Shown here: one piece after another, positions 26,129 through 34,153 of the stretch
Position numbering within the stretch: the first letter of the stretch is position 1
Layout of the letters: every line of letters starts with the position of its first letter
DNA from: Siccirubricoccus sp. G192
Lineage (GTDB): Bacteria; Pseudomonadota; Alphaproteobacteria; Acetobacterales; Acetobacteraceae
NCBI RefSeq assembly: GCF_019084075.1
Contig: NZ_JAHREN010000001.1
Location: 5,234,501 to 5,298,500 of the forward strand
Length of the DNA stretch: 64,000 nucleotides
Direction of reading: 5' to 3'
The notes under the pieces: model-generated
Database searches by the model: none
Told to the model about the DNA's origin: nothing
The model's input: the letters and a program-made list of their open reading frames with translations, nothing else
Position numbers and translations under genes: made by a program

Positions 26129-26563
26129 ATGGATGAGGATCGCATCGCCGGCTCAGCGCAGCAGGCCAAAGGTTCGGCCGAGGCGGCCGCCGGCCGCGTG
26201 CTGGGTGACGCCAAGCTGCAGGCGGAGGGCGCGGCCGACCATGCGGCGGGGACGGTCCGCAATGCCGCGGGCGGCGCGAAGGACGCGGCCAGGGAAGCCG
26301 GCGAGTCGGCGCAGACCGAAATCCGGCATCTTCGAGAGGAACTCGACGAAGTCTCGGCCGAGCCCGTTGCGCCCAGGCTGGCCGCGGCGAGCGCGCGGGT
26401 GGATGCCTATGCAAGGCAGGCGGAGGCCGCCGTGGCCCGCCGGTCGGACGCCCTTGCGGATCTGGTGTGGGACCACCCACTGGCCGCGATCAGCGGCGCT
26501 GCCATTGCGGGGTATTTTCTGGGCCGATTGACCAAGGGCGCGACATACATCTACCGCCGGTGA
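26129..26563 (+). CDS. CsbD-like stress protein with C-terminal membrane anchor
   Basis: 144 residues from ATG 26129 (AGGAG seven bases upstream). Residues 1-35 read as a CsbD unit (DEDRIAGSAQQAKGSAEAAAGRVLGDAKLQAEG), then a low-complexity Ala/Gly/Asp stretch, an amphipathic helical middle (TEIRHLREELDEV, RVDAYARQAEAAVARR) and a DUF883-like C-terminus: VWDHPLAAISGAAIAGYFLGRLT with a hydrophobic segment at about 120-138. Probably a membrane-tethered general-stress protein; the exact role is unknown. Stand-alone transcription unit. Confidence 0.65.
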   Translation: MDEDRIAGSAQQAKGSAEAAAGRVLGDAKLQAEGAADHAAGTVRNAAGGAKDAAREAGESAQTEIRHLREELDEVSAEPVAPRLAAASARVDAYARQAEAAVARRSDALADLVWDHPLAAISGAAIAGYFLGRLTKGATYIYRR

Positions 26564-26616
26564 TGGCCGGCGGCACTCCTGGCCGAGTCACGTCCGGACC
26601 GGAAAGGCAGGGCAAC

Positions 26617-27366
26617 TCACGTCAGGAATGCGCCGCCATTCACGTGGATCGTCTGGCCCGTGACATAGCCGCCTTCCGGGCCGGCCAACAGACGGACCAT
26701 GGCGGCGATCTCGTCAACCGAACCCTTGCGCCGCAGCGGCACGGTGGCATCGCCGCGCGTGGCCGGCAGCGTGCCTGCCGAGGCGCCGCGCAGGGTGTCG
26801 ATGGCGCCCGGCGCCACGCAATTGCAGCGGATGCCATGGGGCGCCAACTCCACCGCAAGCGCCCGCATGAGACCTTCGAGCCCCGCCTTGGAGGCAGAGA
26901 CATGGGCGCGGTTCGGTGTGCCGATATGGGTCGAGATGCCCGAGAGCCCGATGATCGCGCCACCACCGCGGCGGATCATGTGCGGCACGACCGCCTGCGA
27001 CAGGATGAAGGCGCCGTCGAGCGCCACGGCCAGGATCTCCCGCCATTCCTCGAAGGACATGTCGAGGAACGGCGTCTGGCGTCGCAGCCCGGCATTCGAC
27101 ACCGCGATGTCGATGCCGCCCAGCCTGGCCGCCGCGAACTCGGCCATCTGCGCAACCGCATGCGGGTCGGAGACATCGGCCAGATGGGCAAGGGCCTTGC
27201 CGCCCATGGCGACGATCTCGCCCGCGACCGCCTCGATGGCGGCACGATCGGAACGGCCGTTGACCACAACCGCGGCACCGTCGCGCGCCAGGTGCAGCGC
27301 GATGGCGCGGCCTATGTTCCTGCCCGCGCCAGTTACCAGCGCCACCTTGCCGTCCAGAGTGCCCAT
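26617..27366 (-). CDS. Short-chain dehydrogenase/reductase (FabG-like)
   Basis: 249 residues from ATG 27366 (MGTLDGKVALVTGAGRNIGR); an upstream in-frame start at 27429 lacks conservation. Cofactor loop TGAGRNIGRAIA, NGRSDRAA (NADP-type basic residue), LADVSDPHAV, the SNAG variant of NNAG, catalytic Ser in IGLSGISTH and S-x-x-x-K in HVSASKAG, where the usual catalytic Tyr is replaced by Ser (V-S-A-S-K). The C-terminus YVTGQTIHVNGG is canonical. Downstream of the two CoA-transferase subunits on the same strand, it may act on a keto or hydroxy acid. Confidence 0.85.
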   Translation of the reverse strand: MGTLDGKVALVTGAGRNIGRAIALHLARDGAAVVVNGRSDRAAIEAVAGEIVAMGGKALAHLADVSDPHAVAQMAEFAAARLGGIDIAVSNAGLRRQTPFLDMSFEEWREILAVALDGAFILSQAVVPHMIRRGGGAIIGLSGISTHIGTPNRAHVSASKAGLEGLMRALAVELAPHGIRCNCVAPGAIDTLRGASAGTLPATRGDATVPLRRKGSVDEIAAMVRLLAGPEGGYVTGQTIHVNGGAFLT

Positions 27367-27437
27367 CGCTTCATCTCCCGAGGACATGCGCTGGCCAATG
27401 CCGCGTTGCTCTCCCCGGTCAGGGGGCAACGAGGCTG

Positions 27438-28097
27438 TCAGGCGCGGTGCAGCACGGCTTCCGTGCGTGCCTGCAACTCATCGAAGGACAGGCCGGGGAT
27501 TATGTCGATCACCACGAAGCCCTTCGGCGTGACCTCCAGCACTGCGAGGTTGGTATAGATGCGGCTGACGCAGTGCTTCGCCGTCAGCGGATAGCTGCAC
27601 TGCTTCAGGATGCGGGCATGGCCATGCTTGGTGGTGTGTTCCATGGTCACCCAGACGCGCTTGGCCCCGACGGCCAGGTCCATCGCGCCGCCGATCTGGC
27701 GGCCTGCTTCGCTGGCCGATTGTGCCCAGTTCGCCAGGTCGCCGTTCTCCGCCACCTGGAAGCCGCCGAGGACGCAGAGATCGAGATGCCCACCGCGGAC
27801 GATGCCGAAGCTGTCGGCATGGTGGACATAGCTGCCGCCGGTGCGCAGGCTGACGCGCTGCGTGCTGGCATTGATCAGCCAGGGATTCTCCCGGTGCTTC
27901 TCCGGCGCCGGGCCCATGCCGAGGATGCCGTTCTCGGAGTGGAAGACGACTTCCCGGTCTGCCGGCACGTGATCGGCGATCAGGCTGGGAATGCCGATGC
28001 CGAGGTTGACATACCAGCCTTCCGGGATGTCCTGCGCCGCGCGGGCGGCCATGCCGGCCCGGCCGAGCGGCCTGAATGCATGTGCGGTTTCGTTCAT
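27438..28097 (-). CDS. 3-oxoacid (3-oxoadipate-type) CoA-transferase subunit B
   Basis: 219 residues. MAARAAQDIPEGWYVNLGIGIPSLIADHV opens the fold, and the catalytic Glu is in FHSENGILGMGPAP (S-E-N-G). GGHLDLCVLGGFQVAENGDLANW and MDLAVGAKRVWVTMEHT follow the PcaJ/ScoB pattern. With subunit A it moves CoA from succinyl-CoA to a 3-oxo acid. Thirteen bases separate it from subunit A, so they form one operon. The substrate could be 3-oxoadipate or another beta-keto acid; no protocatechuate-branch genes are nearby. Confidence 0.9.
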   Translation of the reverse strand: MNETAHAFRPLGRAGMAARAAQDIPEGWYVNLGIGIPSLIADHVPADREVVFHSENGILGMGPAPEKHRENPWLINASTQRVSLRTGGSYVHHADSFGIVRGGHLDLCVLGGFQVAENGDLANWAQSASEAGRQIGGAMDLAVGAKRVWVTMEHTTKHGHARILKQCSYPLTAKHCVSRIYTNLAVLEVTPKGFVVIDIIPGLSFDELQARTEAVLHRA

Positions 28098-28110
28098 CGC
28101 GTGCGCCCCT

Positions 28111-28809
28111 TCATTCCGGCAGCTTCGGATCGCCGGCCTCGACGTGCAGCACGCGATCGACGAAGATCCCCGGGGTGACGATCTCGTTTGCCGGCAAATG
28201 GCCGAGATCGCAGACATGATGCGTTTGCACGATGGTGAGTTTTCCCGCCATGGCCATGACCGGGTTGAAGTTGCGGCCGCTGTCCCGATAAGTCAGGTTG
28301 CCCCAGCGATCCGCCATCCAGGCCTCGACCAGCGCCACATCACCGGGCAGCGCGCGTTCCAGGATGCAGGTGCGGCCGTCGTATTCGCGCGCCTCCCTGC
28401 CCTCGGCCACCAGCGTGTCCGCGCCGGTGGGGGTGAAGAAGGCGGGCACGCCGGCGCCGGCGGCGCGGATGCGCTCCGCCAGCGTGCCTTGCGGCACCAC
28501 TTCCACCTCCATCCGCCCGTCGCGCACCGCCTCGCCGGCTATGCTCTGGGCGCGAACGAAGCTGCAGATCAGCTTCTTCACACGGCCGAGTTCGATCAGC
28601 CGTGGCAGGCCGCGCGCCGGGTGGTCCGGGCTGCGCGCCCGCCCGCCGGCATTGGCGACGATGGTGAGATTGGTGGCGCCCTGCTCGATCAACCCGTCCA
28701 GCAGGGCATTGGGCGTGCCGACATCGCCAAACCCGGCCAGCAGCACGGTGGAGTTGTCCTTGATGCCGTTCATGGCCTCCGCCATGGAACGCACGAATTT
28801 ATTGATCAT
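28111..28809 (-). CDS. 3-oxoacid (3-oxoadipate-type) CoA-transferase subunit A
   Basis: 232 residues starting MINKFVRSMAEAMNGIKDNS. The CoA-binding loop is VLLAGFGDVGTPNALLDGLI, with NAGGRARSPDHP and the family motifs VVPQGTLAERIRAAGAGVPAF and FFTPTGADT; the later block ADRWGNLTYRDSGRNFNPVMAMA is standard for PcaI/ScoA. First gene of the AB operon. No recognisable promoter was identified in the 300 bases upstream. Confidence 0.9.
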   Translation of the reverse strand: MINKFVRSMAEAMNGIKDNSTVLLAGFGDVGTPNALLDGLIEQGATNLTIVANAGGRARSPDHPARGLPRLIELGRVKKLICSFVRAQSIAGEAVRDGRMEVEVVPQGTLAERIRAAGAGVPAFFTPTGADTLVAEGREAREYDGRTCILERALPGDVALVEAWMADRWGNLTYRDSGRNFNPVMAMAGKLTIVQTHHVCDLGHLPANEIVTPGIFVDRVLHVEAGDPKLPE

Positions 28810-29125
28810 CGTCCCGGCCCCCCACCGATGGATTCCGCCTTTCGCGCGGTGGCATTGATCGGCCGCCCCGGAATGGTCTGGCTGGAAACGTTAGTGAAGA
28901 CTGGACCACAGCACCAGAGCGGGCGCGGCAGCAGCGCCTTGCGACCCTCCTGCAACGCAGCATGGGATGCCGCAAAGCGCCGGGATGGCTGTGCAGCGCT
29001 GCAAGACACTGATGGAACACCGTGGCGATGCCCAGGCGGTGGAGGCACTCGCTCCGTCATGCCTCCGGCCGGTCGGGAGCTGTCGGCAAGCCCGGGCGGC
29101 CGATCACCCCGGCGAGGCGGCGCAC
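28810..29125. other. Gene-free stretch upstream of the CoA-transferase operon
   Basis: Contains no frame that resembles a known protein. It should hold the promoter of the minus-strand CoA-transferase genes, but no clear hexamers were found. Its right part passes into the MerR-like remnant in the same open frame. Confidence 0.4.
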
Positions 29126-29269
29126 GGCATCGTTTCCGCCTGGCTGGCCGAAGTGGAAGGGAAACTGCGGCGGCTCGAGGCGTTGCGCGCCGAACTGGCG
29201 CGCATGGTGGAGACTGGCTGCCGCGGCGCCCCCGCGGGTTGCCGCATCCTGGCTACGCTCGCGGACCAT
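29126..29269 (+). pseudogene. MerR-type regulator C-terminal fragment (tentative)
   Basis: IVSAWLAEVEGKLRRLEALRAELARMV, then GCRILATLADH, matches the dimerisation helix and metal-loop end of MerR/CueR-type regulators (family: LAEVE.KL..L..LR..L..LV..C......CRIL..LA). Of the usual cysteine pair only that of CRIL, plus one in ETGCRG, is present. No helix-turn-helix precedes it in frame. Length and position suggest a decayed tail; alternatively coincidence in a GC-rich open frame. Confidence 0.4.
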
Positions 29270-29475
29270 GAACCACGGGCATTGCCTTGGCTCGGAGCAT
29301 GCTATCCCCGAAAGACGCTGAGCGATGGCAGGCGCACAAGGGCCCGAACCTTGGCCCCGCTGAGCAGGAGGCAGTGGATCCAAGCCGCGGAGGAAATTCG
29401 TGTCCTGGGCGTGCCCCCGCGGCCCGGGGCTGGCGTGTCCCGCACAGCCATGCCTGGCCAGGCTGCTGAAAACCT

Positions 29476-29550
29476 TGGAGCGGGCGATGGGAATCGAACC
29501 CACGACATTCAGCTTGGGAAGCTGACGTTCTACCTCTGAACTACGCCCGC
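29476..29550 (-). tRNA. tRNA-Gly (CCC)
   Basis: The reverse strand begins GCGGGCG and ends CGCCCGC-T-CCA, giving a perfect 7-bp acceptor stem with U73 and an encoded CCA. The D-arm reads TAGTTCAGAGGTAGAAC; the anticodon arm is TCAGC-TTCCCAA-GCTGA with anticodon CCC; the T-arm carries GGTTCGATTCC. Confidence 0.95.
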
Positions 29551-29724
29551 GCCACGGGCCAGTATTAGCGGTGCCGGCGCTGCGCGGCAAGGCTCGGCCA
29601 CATGCGCCCGTGCCGCGGCCCGCGCCCTTGCGGGGTGGGTCGGGACAGGATCCGCACGCTTCGCCGCTTGACCCGTGCGGCTGGCCGGGCCTATGCCAGT
29701 GGCCCTGGTGGCGGCTGCGCTGCC

Positions 29725-29780
29725 CCTCGCGATTTGTCCGGCCAGCTTGCGGCGAGGTGAAACAAGCGCGCTAAACGGCC
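29725..29780 (+). promoter_or_regulatory. SAM-II riboswitch
   Basis: The plus strand holds the SAM-II signature: 5' stem CCTCGC (29725-29730), GATTTG, a CCGGCC arm, GCTTGC, the 3' stem GCGAGG (29752-29757), then AAACAAGCGCGCTAAACGGCC, where the CGCTAAA and GGCC pair back to form the pseudoknot. SAM-II elements in alphaproteobacteria shut off translation of methionine genes when S-adenosylmethionine is abundant. It lies 75 bases before metZ. Confidence 0.88.
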
Positions 29781-29855
29781 GTTGGGGGTTGCCATAGGCA
29801 CCCTCGCGCCCCGCTCAGGGGGCCGGACGCCGCGTGCTGAAGGTGTCCCTCACCC

Positions 29856-31100
29856 ATGTCCAAATCCCTGCCGCATCGCCCGCTCCGCCCCGCCACCCTG
29901 CTGGTCCGTGGAGGCACCAACCGCAGCAACCACGCCGAAACCTCCGAGGCGCTGTTCCTCACCTCCGGCTTTGTCTACGACAGCGCCGAGCAGGCGGAGG
30001 CGACCTTCACCGGCGCCGAGCAGCACTACCAGTATTCCCGCTTCGGCAACCCCACCGTGGCGATGCTGGAGGCGCGCCTGGCCGCGCTGGAAGGCGCCGA
30101 GGCCTGCCGCGTCACCGCCACCGGCATGGCCGCGGTGCATGCCGCCCTGCTGTCGCATCTGAAGACCGGCGACCGCATGGTGGCCTCCCGCGCGCTGTTC
30201 GGCTCCTGCCACTGGATCGTCTCCACCCTGCTGCCGCGCTACGGCATCCAGACGGAATTCGTGGATGGCACGGATCTCGCGCAGTGGGAGAGCGCGCTGT
30301 CCCGCCCCGCCGCCCTGGTGCTGCTGGAGACGCCCTCCAACCCGATGCTGGAAATGGCGGACCTGCCGGCGGTGGCGGCGCTGGCGCACCAGGCCGGCGC
30401 CATCGTGGTGGTGGACAATGTCTTCGCGACGCCGCTGCTGCAGAAGCCACTGACGCTGGGCGCCGATGTGGTGGTCTATTCCTGCACCAAGCACATGGAC
30501 GGCCAGGGCCGCACCCTCGGCGGCGCCGTGCTCGGCAGCAAGAAATGGGTCGATGAGGTGCTGCAGCCCTTCACCCGCAATACCGGTCCGGCGCTCTCGC
30601 CCTTCAATGCCTGGGTGATCCTGAAGGGGCTGGAGACCCTGGCGTTGCGGGTCAATGCCATGGGGCGCAGCGCTGCCGCCATCGCCGATTTCCTGTCGGA
30701 GCGGGCGGAGGTCGACCGCGTGCTGTATCCCTTCCGGGCCGACCACCCGCAGCATGCGCTGGCCAAGCGGCTGATGTCGGGCGGCGGCACGGTGGTGACC
30801 TTCGACCTCGCCGGAGGCCCAGGGGGCGCCCCAGGGGGCGCCAAGGAGGCGGCCTTCCGCTTCTGCAACGCGCTGCGCATCATCGATGTCTCGAACAATC
30901 TCGGCGACGCCAAGAGCATGGTGACCCACCCCGCCACCACCACCCATATGCGGATCGGCGCCGAGGAACGGGCGCGGCTCGGCATCACCGAAGGCACGAT
31001 CCGCCTCTCGGTCGGGCTGGAGGATGTCGCCGATCTGATCGACGACCTGGCCGAGGCGCTGGACTCCGCCGGTGCCATCGATTCGCGCGCGGCAGAATAG
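29856..31100 (+). CDS. metZ: O-succinylhomoserine sulfhydrylase
   Basis: 414-residue PLP enzyme of the Cys/Met metabolism family that makes homocysteine from O-succinylhomoserine and sulfide. LRPATLLVRGGTNRSNHAETSEALFLTSGFVYDSAEQA opens the fold (family: TSGFVY), with YSRFGNPTVAMLEARLA, GSCHWIVSTLLPRYG and VVVDNVFATPLLQKPL. The PLP lysine is in YSCTKHMDGQGR. The SAM-II riboswitch just upstream supports the methionine assignment. A short extra Gly/Ala repeat (GGPGGAPGGAKEA) interrupts a surface loop near residue 325. Confidence 0.94.
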   Translation: MSKSLPHRPLRPATLLVRGGTNRSNHAETSEALFLTSGFVYDSAEQAEATFTGAEQHYQYSRFGNPTVAMLEARLAALEGAEACRVTATGMAAVHAALLSHLKTGDRMVASRALFGSCHWIVSTLLPRYGIQTEFVDGTDLAQWESALSRPAALVLLETPSNPMLEMADLPAVAALAHQAGAIVVVDNVFATPLLQKPLTLGADVVVYSCTKHMDGQGRTLGGAVLGSKKWVDEVLQPFTRNTGPALSPFNAWVILKGLETLALRVNAMGRSAAAIADFLSERAEVDRVLYPFRADHPQHALAKRLMSGGGTVVTFDLAGGPGGAPGGAKEAAFRFCNALRIIDVSNNLGDAKSMVTHPATTTHMRIGAEERARLGITEGTIRLSVGLEDVADLIDDLAEALDSAGAIDSRAAE

Positions 31101-31189
31101 GCCGCCGGAGTAGCGTGCCGCACTGCCGGCATGGCAGGCTGGCGGGACTGGGAGCAGAGCCGATGATGCTGGAAACCGGGACCGCCTTC

Positions 31190-31213
31190 GCCCCCGCGAC
31201 CTCGCGCGGGGGC
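31190..31213 (+). terminator. Hairpin between metZ and apaG
   Basis: GCCCCCGCG and CGCGGGGGC form a perfect 9-bp stem with a 6-base loop, 90 bases after metZ and 11 before apaG. There is no T-run; it could be an attenuating or mRNA-stabilising hairpin. Confidence 0.4.
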
Positions 31214-31223
31214 TGAGCCGGCC

Positions 31224-31634
31224 ATGCCCACCCCTCCTGCCTATACCGAGGTCACGCGCGACATCCGGGTGACGGTGCGCGCCTTCTACCTGGCCGACCA
31301 GTCGGAGCCGGAGCGTGGCCAATTCGCCTGGGCCTATCGCGTCACCATCGCCAATGAGGGCCGCCGGACCGTGCAATTGCTGCGCCGCACCTGGCGCATC
31401 ACCGATGCCCTGGGCCGCACCCAGCAGGTGCAGGGCGACGGGGTGGTGGGGGAGCAGCCAGTGCTCGATCCGGGCGAGAGCTTCGAATACACCTCCGCCA
31501 CGCCGCTGGCGACGCCCTCCGGCTTCATGCGCGGCACCTACCACATGGTGGTGAGCGATACCGGCGAGCCCTTCGACGTGACGATCCCGAGCTTCAGCCT
31601 GGACAGCCCGCACCAGCCCGGCGGGGTCCATTGA
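31224..31634 (+). CDS. apaG: ApaG domain protein
   Basis: 136 residues, the normal length. TRDIRVTVRAFYLADQSEPERGQFAWAYRVTI matches the opening ApaG strand set, with VQLLRRTWRITDALGRTQQV, GVVGEQPVLDPGESFEYTSATPL and the FMRGTYHMV end. ApaG-fold proteins bind pyrophosphate-like ligands; cellular function is poorly defined. It follows metZ on the same strand, an arrangement seen often in alphaproteobacteria. Confidence 0.93.
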   Translation: MPTPPAYTEVTRDIRVTVRAFYLADQSEPERGQFAWAYRVTIANEGRRTVQLLRRTWRITDALGRTQQVQGDGVVGEQPVLDPGESFEYTSATPLATPSGFMRGTYHMVVSDTGEPFDVTIPSFSLDSPHQPGGVH

Positions 31635-31646
31635 GGCGGAAGCGGG

Positions 31647-32507
31647 CTATTCGCCGGACCTTTCATCACCCTGGCCCGGGCCGCCCCGCTTGCGTTCGTA
31701 GTGCTTGTGGTATTTGTCGGTGAGGAGATCCGTCTTCACCACCACGCAGACATCCGTGGTGTTGAATTGCCGGTCCAGCACCGCGCCTTCGCCGACGAAG
31801 CCACCGAGCCGCAGATAGCCCTTCACCAGCGGCGGCAGCTCGTTCAGCACCGCCCGCGTGTCGAGCCCGGCCGGGTCCAGACGGTCCATCGCCACATAGC
31901 GGTTTGGCAGGGCGCGCGGCCGCAGCGCCGCCGGCGCCAGGTGGTTGGCATGCAGATAGGTGAGCTGCGGCGCCAGCGCGTCCGGGTCGGTTCCCGGCAG
32001 GCTGGCGCAGCCGAACATCACGACGACCTCATGCTTGTAGATATAGGCCGCGATGCCGCGCCAGAGCAGCTGCAGGCTGCCGCGCGTGCGGTAATTGGCA
32101 TGCACGCAGGACCGGCCGAGCTCCAGGATCTGTCCGGGTAGGTTCACCAGCGGCGTGATGTCGTATTCATCCGCCGAGTAGAAGCGGCCGAGCTTCGCGG
32201 CGGCGGACCGGCGGATCAGCCGGTAGGTGCCGACCACCGCCTCCGGCCCATTGCCGATATCGTGGTCCAGCACCAGGAGATGGTCGGCCACCGCATCGAA
32301 GGCATCCCTGTCGCGGCGGGCGGCCAGGGTGCTGGCATCCGGGTGGGCGCCCATTTCCTCATAGAAGACGCGGAAGCGCAGCGCCTGCGCGGCATCGACC
32401 TCGGCCGCCGTCTCGGCGATGCGGACACCGAGATTGCCGGCGCGGATCTCGCCGAAGCCGGCCTCGGTGTCAGCTTCGGTGGAGGAGAGGGAGCTTTCAG
32501 GGGTCAT
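31647..32507 (-). CDS. olsB: Ornithine acyl-ACP N-acyltransferase-like protein (OlsB)
   Basis: 286-residue GNAT-fold acyltransferase expected to attach a 3-hydroxyacyl chain to ornithine in the first step of ornithine-lipid synthesis. Motifs: VRIAETAAEVDAAQALRFRVFYEEMG, FDAVADHLLVLD, VVGTYRLI, ILELGRSCVHANYRTRGSLQLLWRGI, MFGCASLPGTD and the C-terminal VKGYLRLGGFVGEGAVLD. Cytoplasmic face of the inner membrane. Its start overlaps the stop of the Fur-type gene by ATGA, coupling lipid synthesis to a metal regulator. Confidence 0.85.
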   Translation of the reverse strand: MTPESSLSSTEADTEAGFGEIRAGNLGVRIAETAAEVDAAQALRFRVFYEEMGAHPDASTLAARRDRDAFDAVADHLLVLDHDIGNGPEAVVGTYRLIRRSAAAKLGRFYSADEYDITPLVNLPGQILELGRSCVHANYRTRGSLQLLWRGIAAYIYKHEVVVMFGCASLPGTDPDALAPQLTYLHANHLAPAALRPRALPNRYVAMDRLDPAGLDTRAVLNELPPLVKGYLRLGGFVGEGAVLDRQFNTTDVCVVVKTDLLTDKYHKHYERKRGGPGQGDERSGE

Positions 32508-33016
32508 TCGGCGTCCCGCCCGTTGGTGGTGCGGCGCGGTGTCACGCGGCGTGGCCCCGGGCGGGGCGCGGGCTTGGCCTCGGGGAAGCGGCGGCCGAAC
32601 AATTCCAGCCGGTGGTCCACCAGCTCGAAGCCGAGCCGTGCCGCGATCGCCTGCGCCAGGGCCTCGTGCTGCGGCTCCTCGAATTCGATCACCCGGCCGG
32701 TATCCACATCGATCAGGTGGTGGTGGTGGCCATGCTCGGTGGGTTCGTAGCGGGCGCGGGCACCACCAAAGTCATGCCGCTCCAGGATGCCCTTCTCCTC
32801 CAGCAGGCGCACGGTGCGATAGACCGTCGCGATGGAGATGCGGCTGTCCTGCGCCACGGCGCGGCGATACAGCTCCTCCACATCGGGGTGGTCGGCGCTG
32901 TCGGACAGCACGCGGGCGATCAGGCGGCGCTGCCCGGTCATCTTCAGGCCGCGGTCGATGCAGAGCCGTTCGATGCGGGAGGCGCCTTCGCGGTTATTCG
33001 AAGCGCGGGTATCCAT
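32504..33016 (-). CDS. fur: Fur-family transcriptional regulator
   Basis: 170 residues. The winged helix covers about 20-85 (GLKMTGQRRLIARVLSDSADHPDVEELYRRA, ISIATVYRTVRLLEEKGIL). The dimerisation domain has the metal-site motif EPTEHGHHHHLIDVDTGRVIEFEEP. The CxxC zinc pairs of E. coli-type Fur are absent, which is normal for alphaproteobacterial Fur/Mur proteins sensing manganese or iron. A basic tail (PRPGPRRVTPRR) extends beyond the fold. Translationally coupled to olsB. Confidence 0.92.
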   Translation of the reverse strand: MDTRASNNREGASRIERLCIDRGLKMTGQRRLIARVLSDSADHPDVEELYRRAVAQDSRISIATVYRTVRLLEEKGILERHDFGGARARYEPTEHGHHHHLIDVDTGRVIEFEEPQHEALAQAIAARLGFELVDHRLELFGRRFPEAKPAPRPGPRRVTPRRTTNGRDAE

Positions 33017-33284
33017 GCGCGTGGGCCGGTGCCCTTCCTGGCGGACGGCAGGCAGGGCCTGCCGTGCGTGTCTCGATCACCACCATAGCCTGCTGCGGCT
33101 GCCGCCACCATCACGCTGAAACGCGTGCCTGACCAATAGGCCGAAAAGCGCATGCCTGGCCAGCGCGCGGCAATCATATGCGCCGCCTTCCGCTCCAGTG
33201 GCGCCCTCCGCAAGGCGGGAGGGCGCGCCCGCCGCCTCCGTGCCGCAGCCGGGATCTGCGGACGAGCGGCGACGGGCGGCCGGA

Positions 33285-33764
33285 TCAGTTGGTCTTGGTC
33301 GGCGACGTGGCCATGGCGGCCATGGCGGCCTCCCGGCGCCGGCTGCCGGGCGGGCGGCCGCGCGGCTTGGTGCCGAGGCCGATCTTCTTGGCCAGGGTGG
33401 AGCGATGCTTGGCATAATTCGGTGCCACCATCGGATAATCCGAGGTCAAACCCCAACGCTCCCGGTACTGCTCCGGGGTCAGGCCATAGGAAGTCTGCAG
33501 ATGCCGCTTCAGCATCTTCAACTTCTTCCCGTCCTCCAGGCAGATCAGGTATTCGGGGGTGATCGACTTCTTGATGGGCACCGCAGGCTGCGGCCGCTCC
33601 GGCTGCGGTTTCACCGCCGGCAGGCCGACGGAAGCAAGGGTGCGGTATACATCCTGGATCAGGTTCGGCAGGTCGCCGAGCGAAACCGGATTGTTGGAGA
33701 CATGCGCGGAGACGATTTCCGCCGTCAGTCCCAACAGGTCGGCCGTGGGGGTTTCTTCAGCCAT
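33285..33764 (-). CDS. mucR: MucR/Ros-family zinc-finger regulator
   Basis: 159 residues from ATG 33764 (MAEETPTADLLGLTAEIVSAHVSNN). The N-terminal half is the MucR oligomerisation region; VPIKKSITPEYLICLEDGKKLKMLKRHLQTSYGL and TPEQYRERWGLTSDYPMVAPNYA form the DNA-binding zinc finger, with Cys of ICLEDG and His of KRHL as ligands (single-Cys version). The C-terminus is a basic AT-hook-like segment (KPRGRPPGSRRR). Global regulator of surface and cell-cycle genes in alphaproteobacteria. In-frame starts further upstream (33773 and 34085) are less likely. Confidence 0.92.
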   Translation of the reverse strand: MAEETPTADLLGLTAEIVSAHVSNNPVSLGDLPNLIQDVYRTLASVGLPAVKPQPERPQPAVPIKKSITPEYLICLEDGKKLKMLKRHLQTSYGLTPEQYRERWGLTSDYPMVAPNYAKHRSTLAKKIGLGTKPRGRPPGSRRREAAMAAMATSPTKTN

Positions 33765-33855
33765 GACACGCATCTTCCCGATCAAAGTTTGGAAGCTATA
33801 GTGCCACCTCTCGCCGTTTCGCAACGCGTTTTTCGGGTTTGAAGGGCATGAACCG

Positions 33856-34110
33856 GTGAATCCTATGCCAAGCCAAGAATTGACCGCGGATCGCCAACTC
33901 GACATAACCGCGGAGACTTGCCCCATGACCTTTGTGCGGACCCGTCTGGCATTGGATCGTATGCAGCCGGGGCAGACGCTGCTGATCCGGCTGCGCGGCG
34001 AGGAGCCCCGCCGCAACGTCCCGCGCACCGCCGCCGAGCAGGGCCATGCCGTGCTGGCGCAGCAGGAACTGCCGGACGGCATCACGCTGCTGCTGCTGCG
34101 GAAGGGTTAG
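33856..34110 (+). CDS. tusA: TusA-family sulfurtransferase
   Basis: 84 residues; GTG at 33856 with AAGGG nine bases upstream, or ATG at 33865. The catalytic Cys is in LDITAETCPMTFVRTRLALDR (C-P motif), followed by the two-strand core MQPGQTLLIRLRG and DGITLLLLRKG. Small cytoplasmic sulfur carrier. Divergent from mucR; its stop overlaps the nominal end of the convergent rimI frame. Confidence 0.88.
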   Translation: MNPMPSQELTADRQLDITAETCPMTFVRTRLALDRMQPGQTLLIRLRGEEPRRNVPRTAAEQGHAVLAQQELPDGITLLLLRKG

Positions 34111-34153
34111 GCCAGGGGCGTCCCGGCCGGGGCCGCAAGCCGGGGCGCTGGTC

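Noticed and set aside
29302..29508. 68-codon minus-strand frame
   Set aside because: Overlaps tRNA-Gly(CCC) and begins inside it; the sequence MSWVRFPSPAP is a tRNA read-through artefact.
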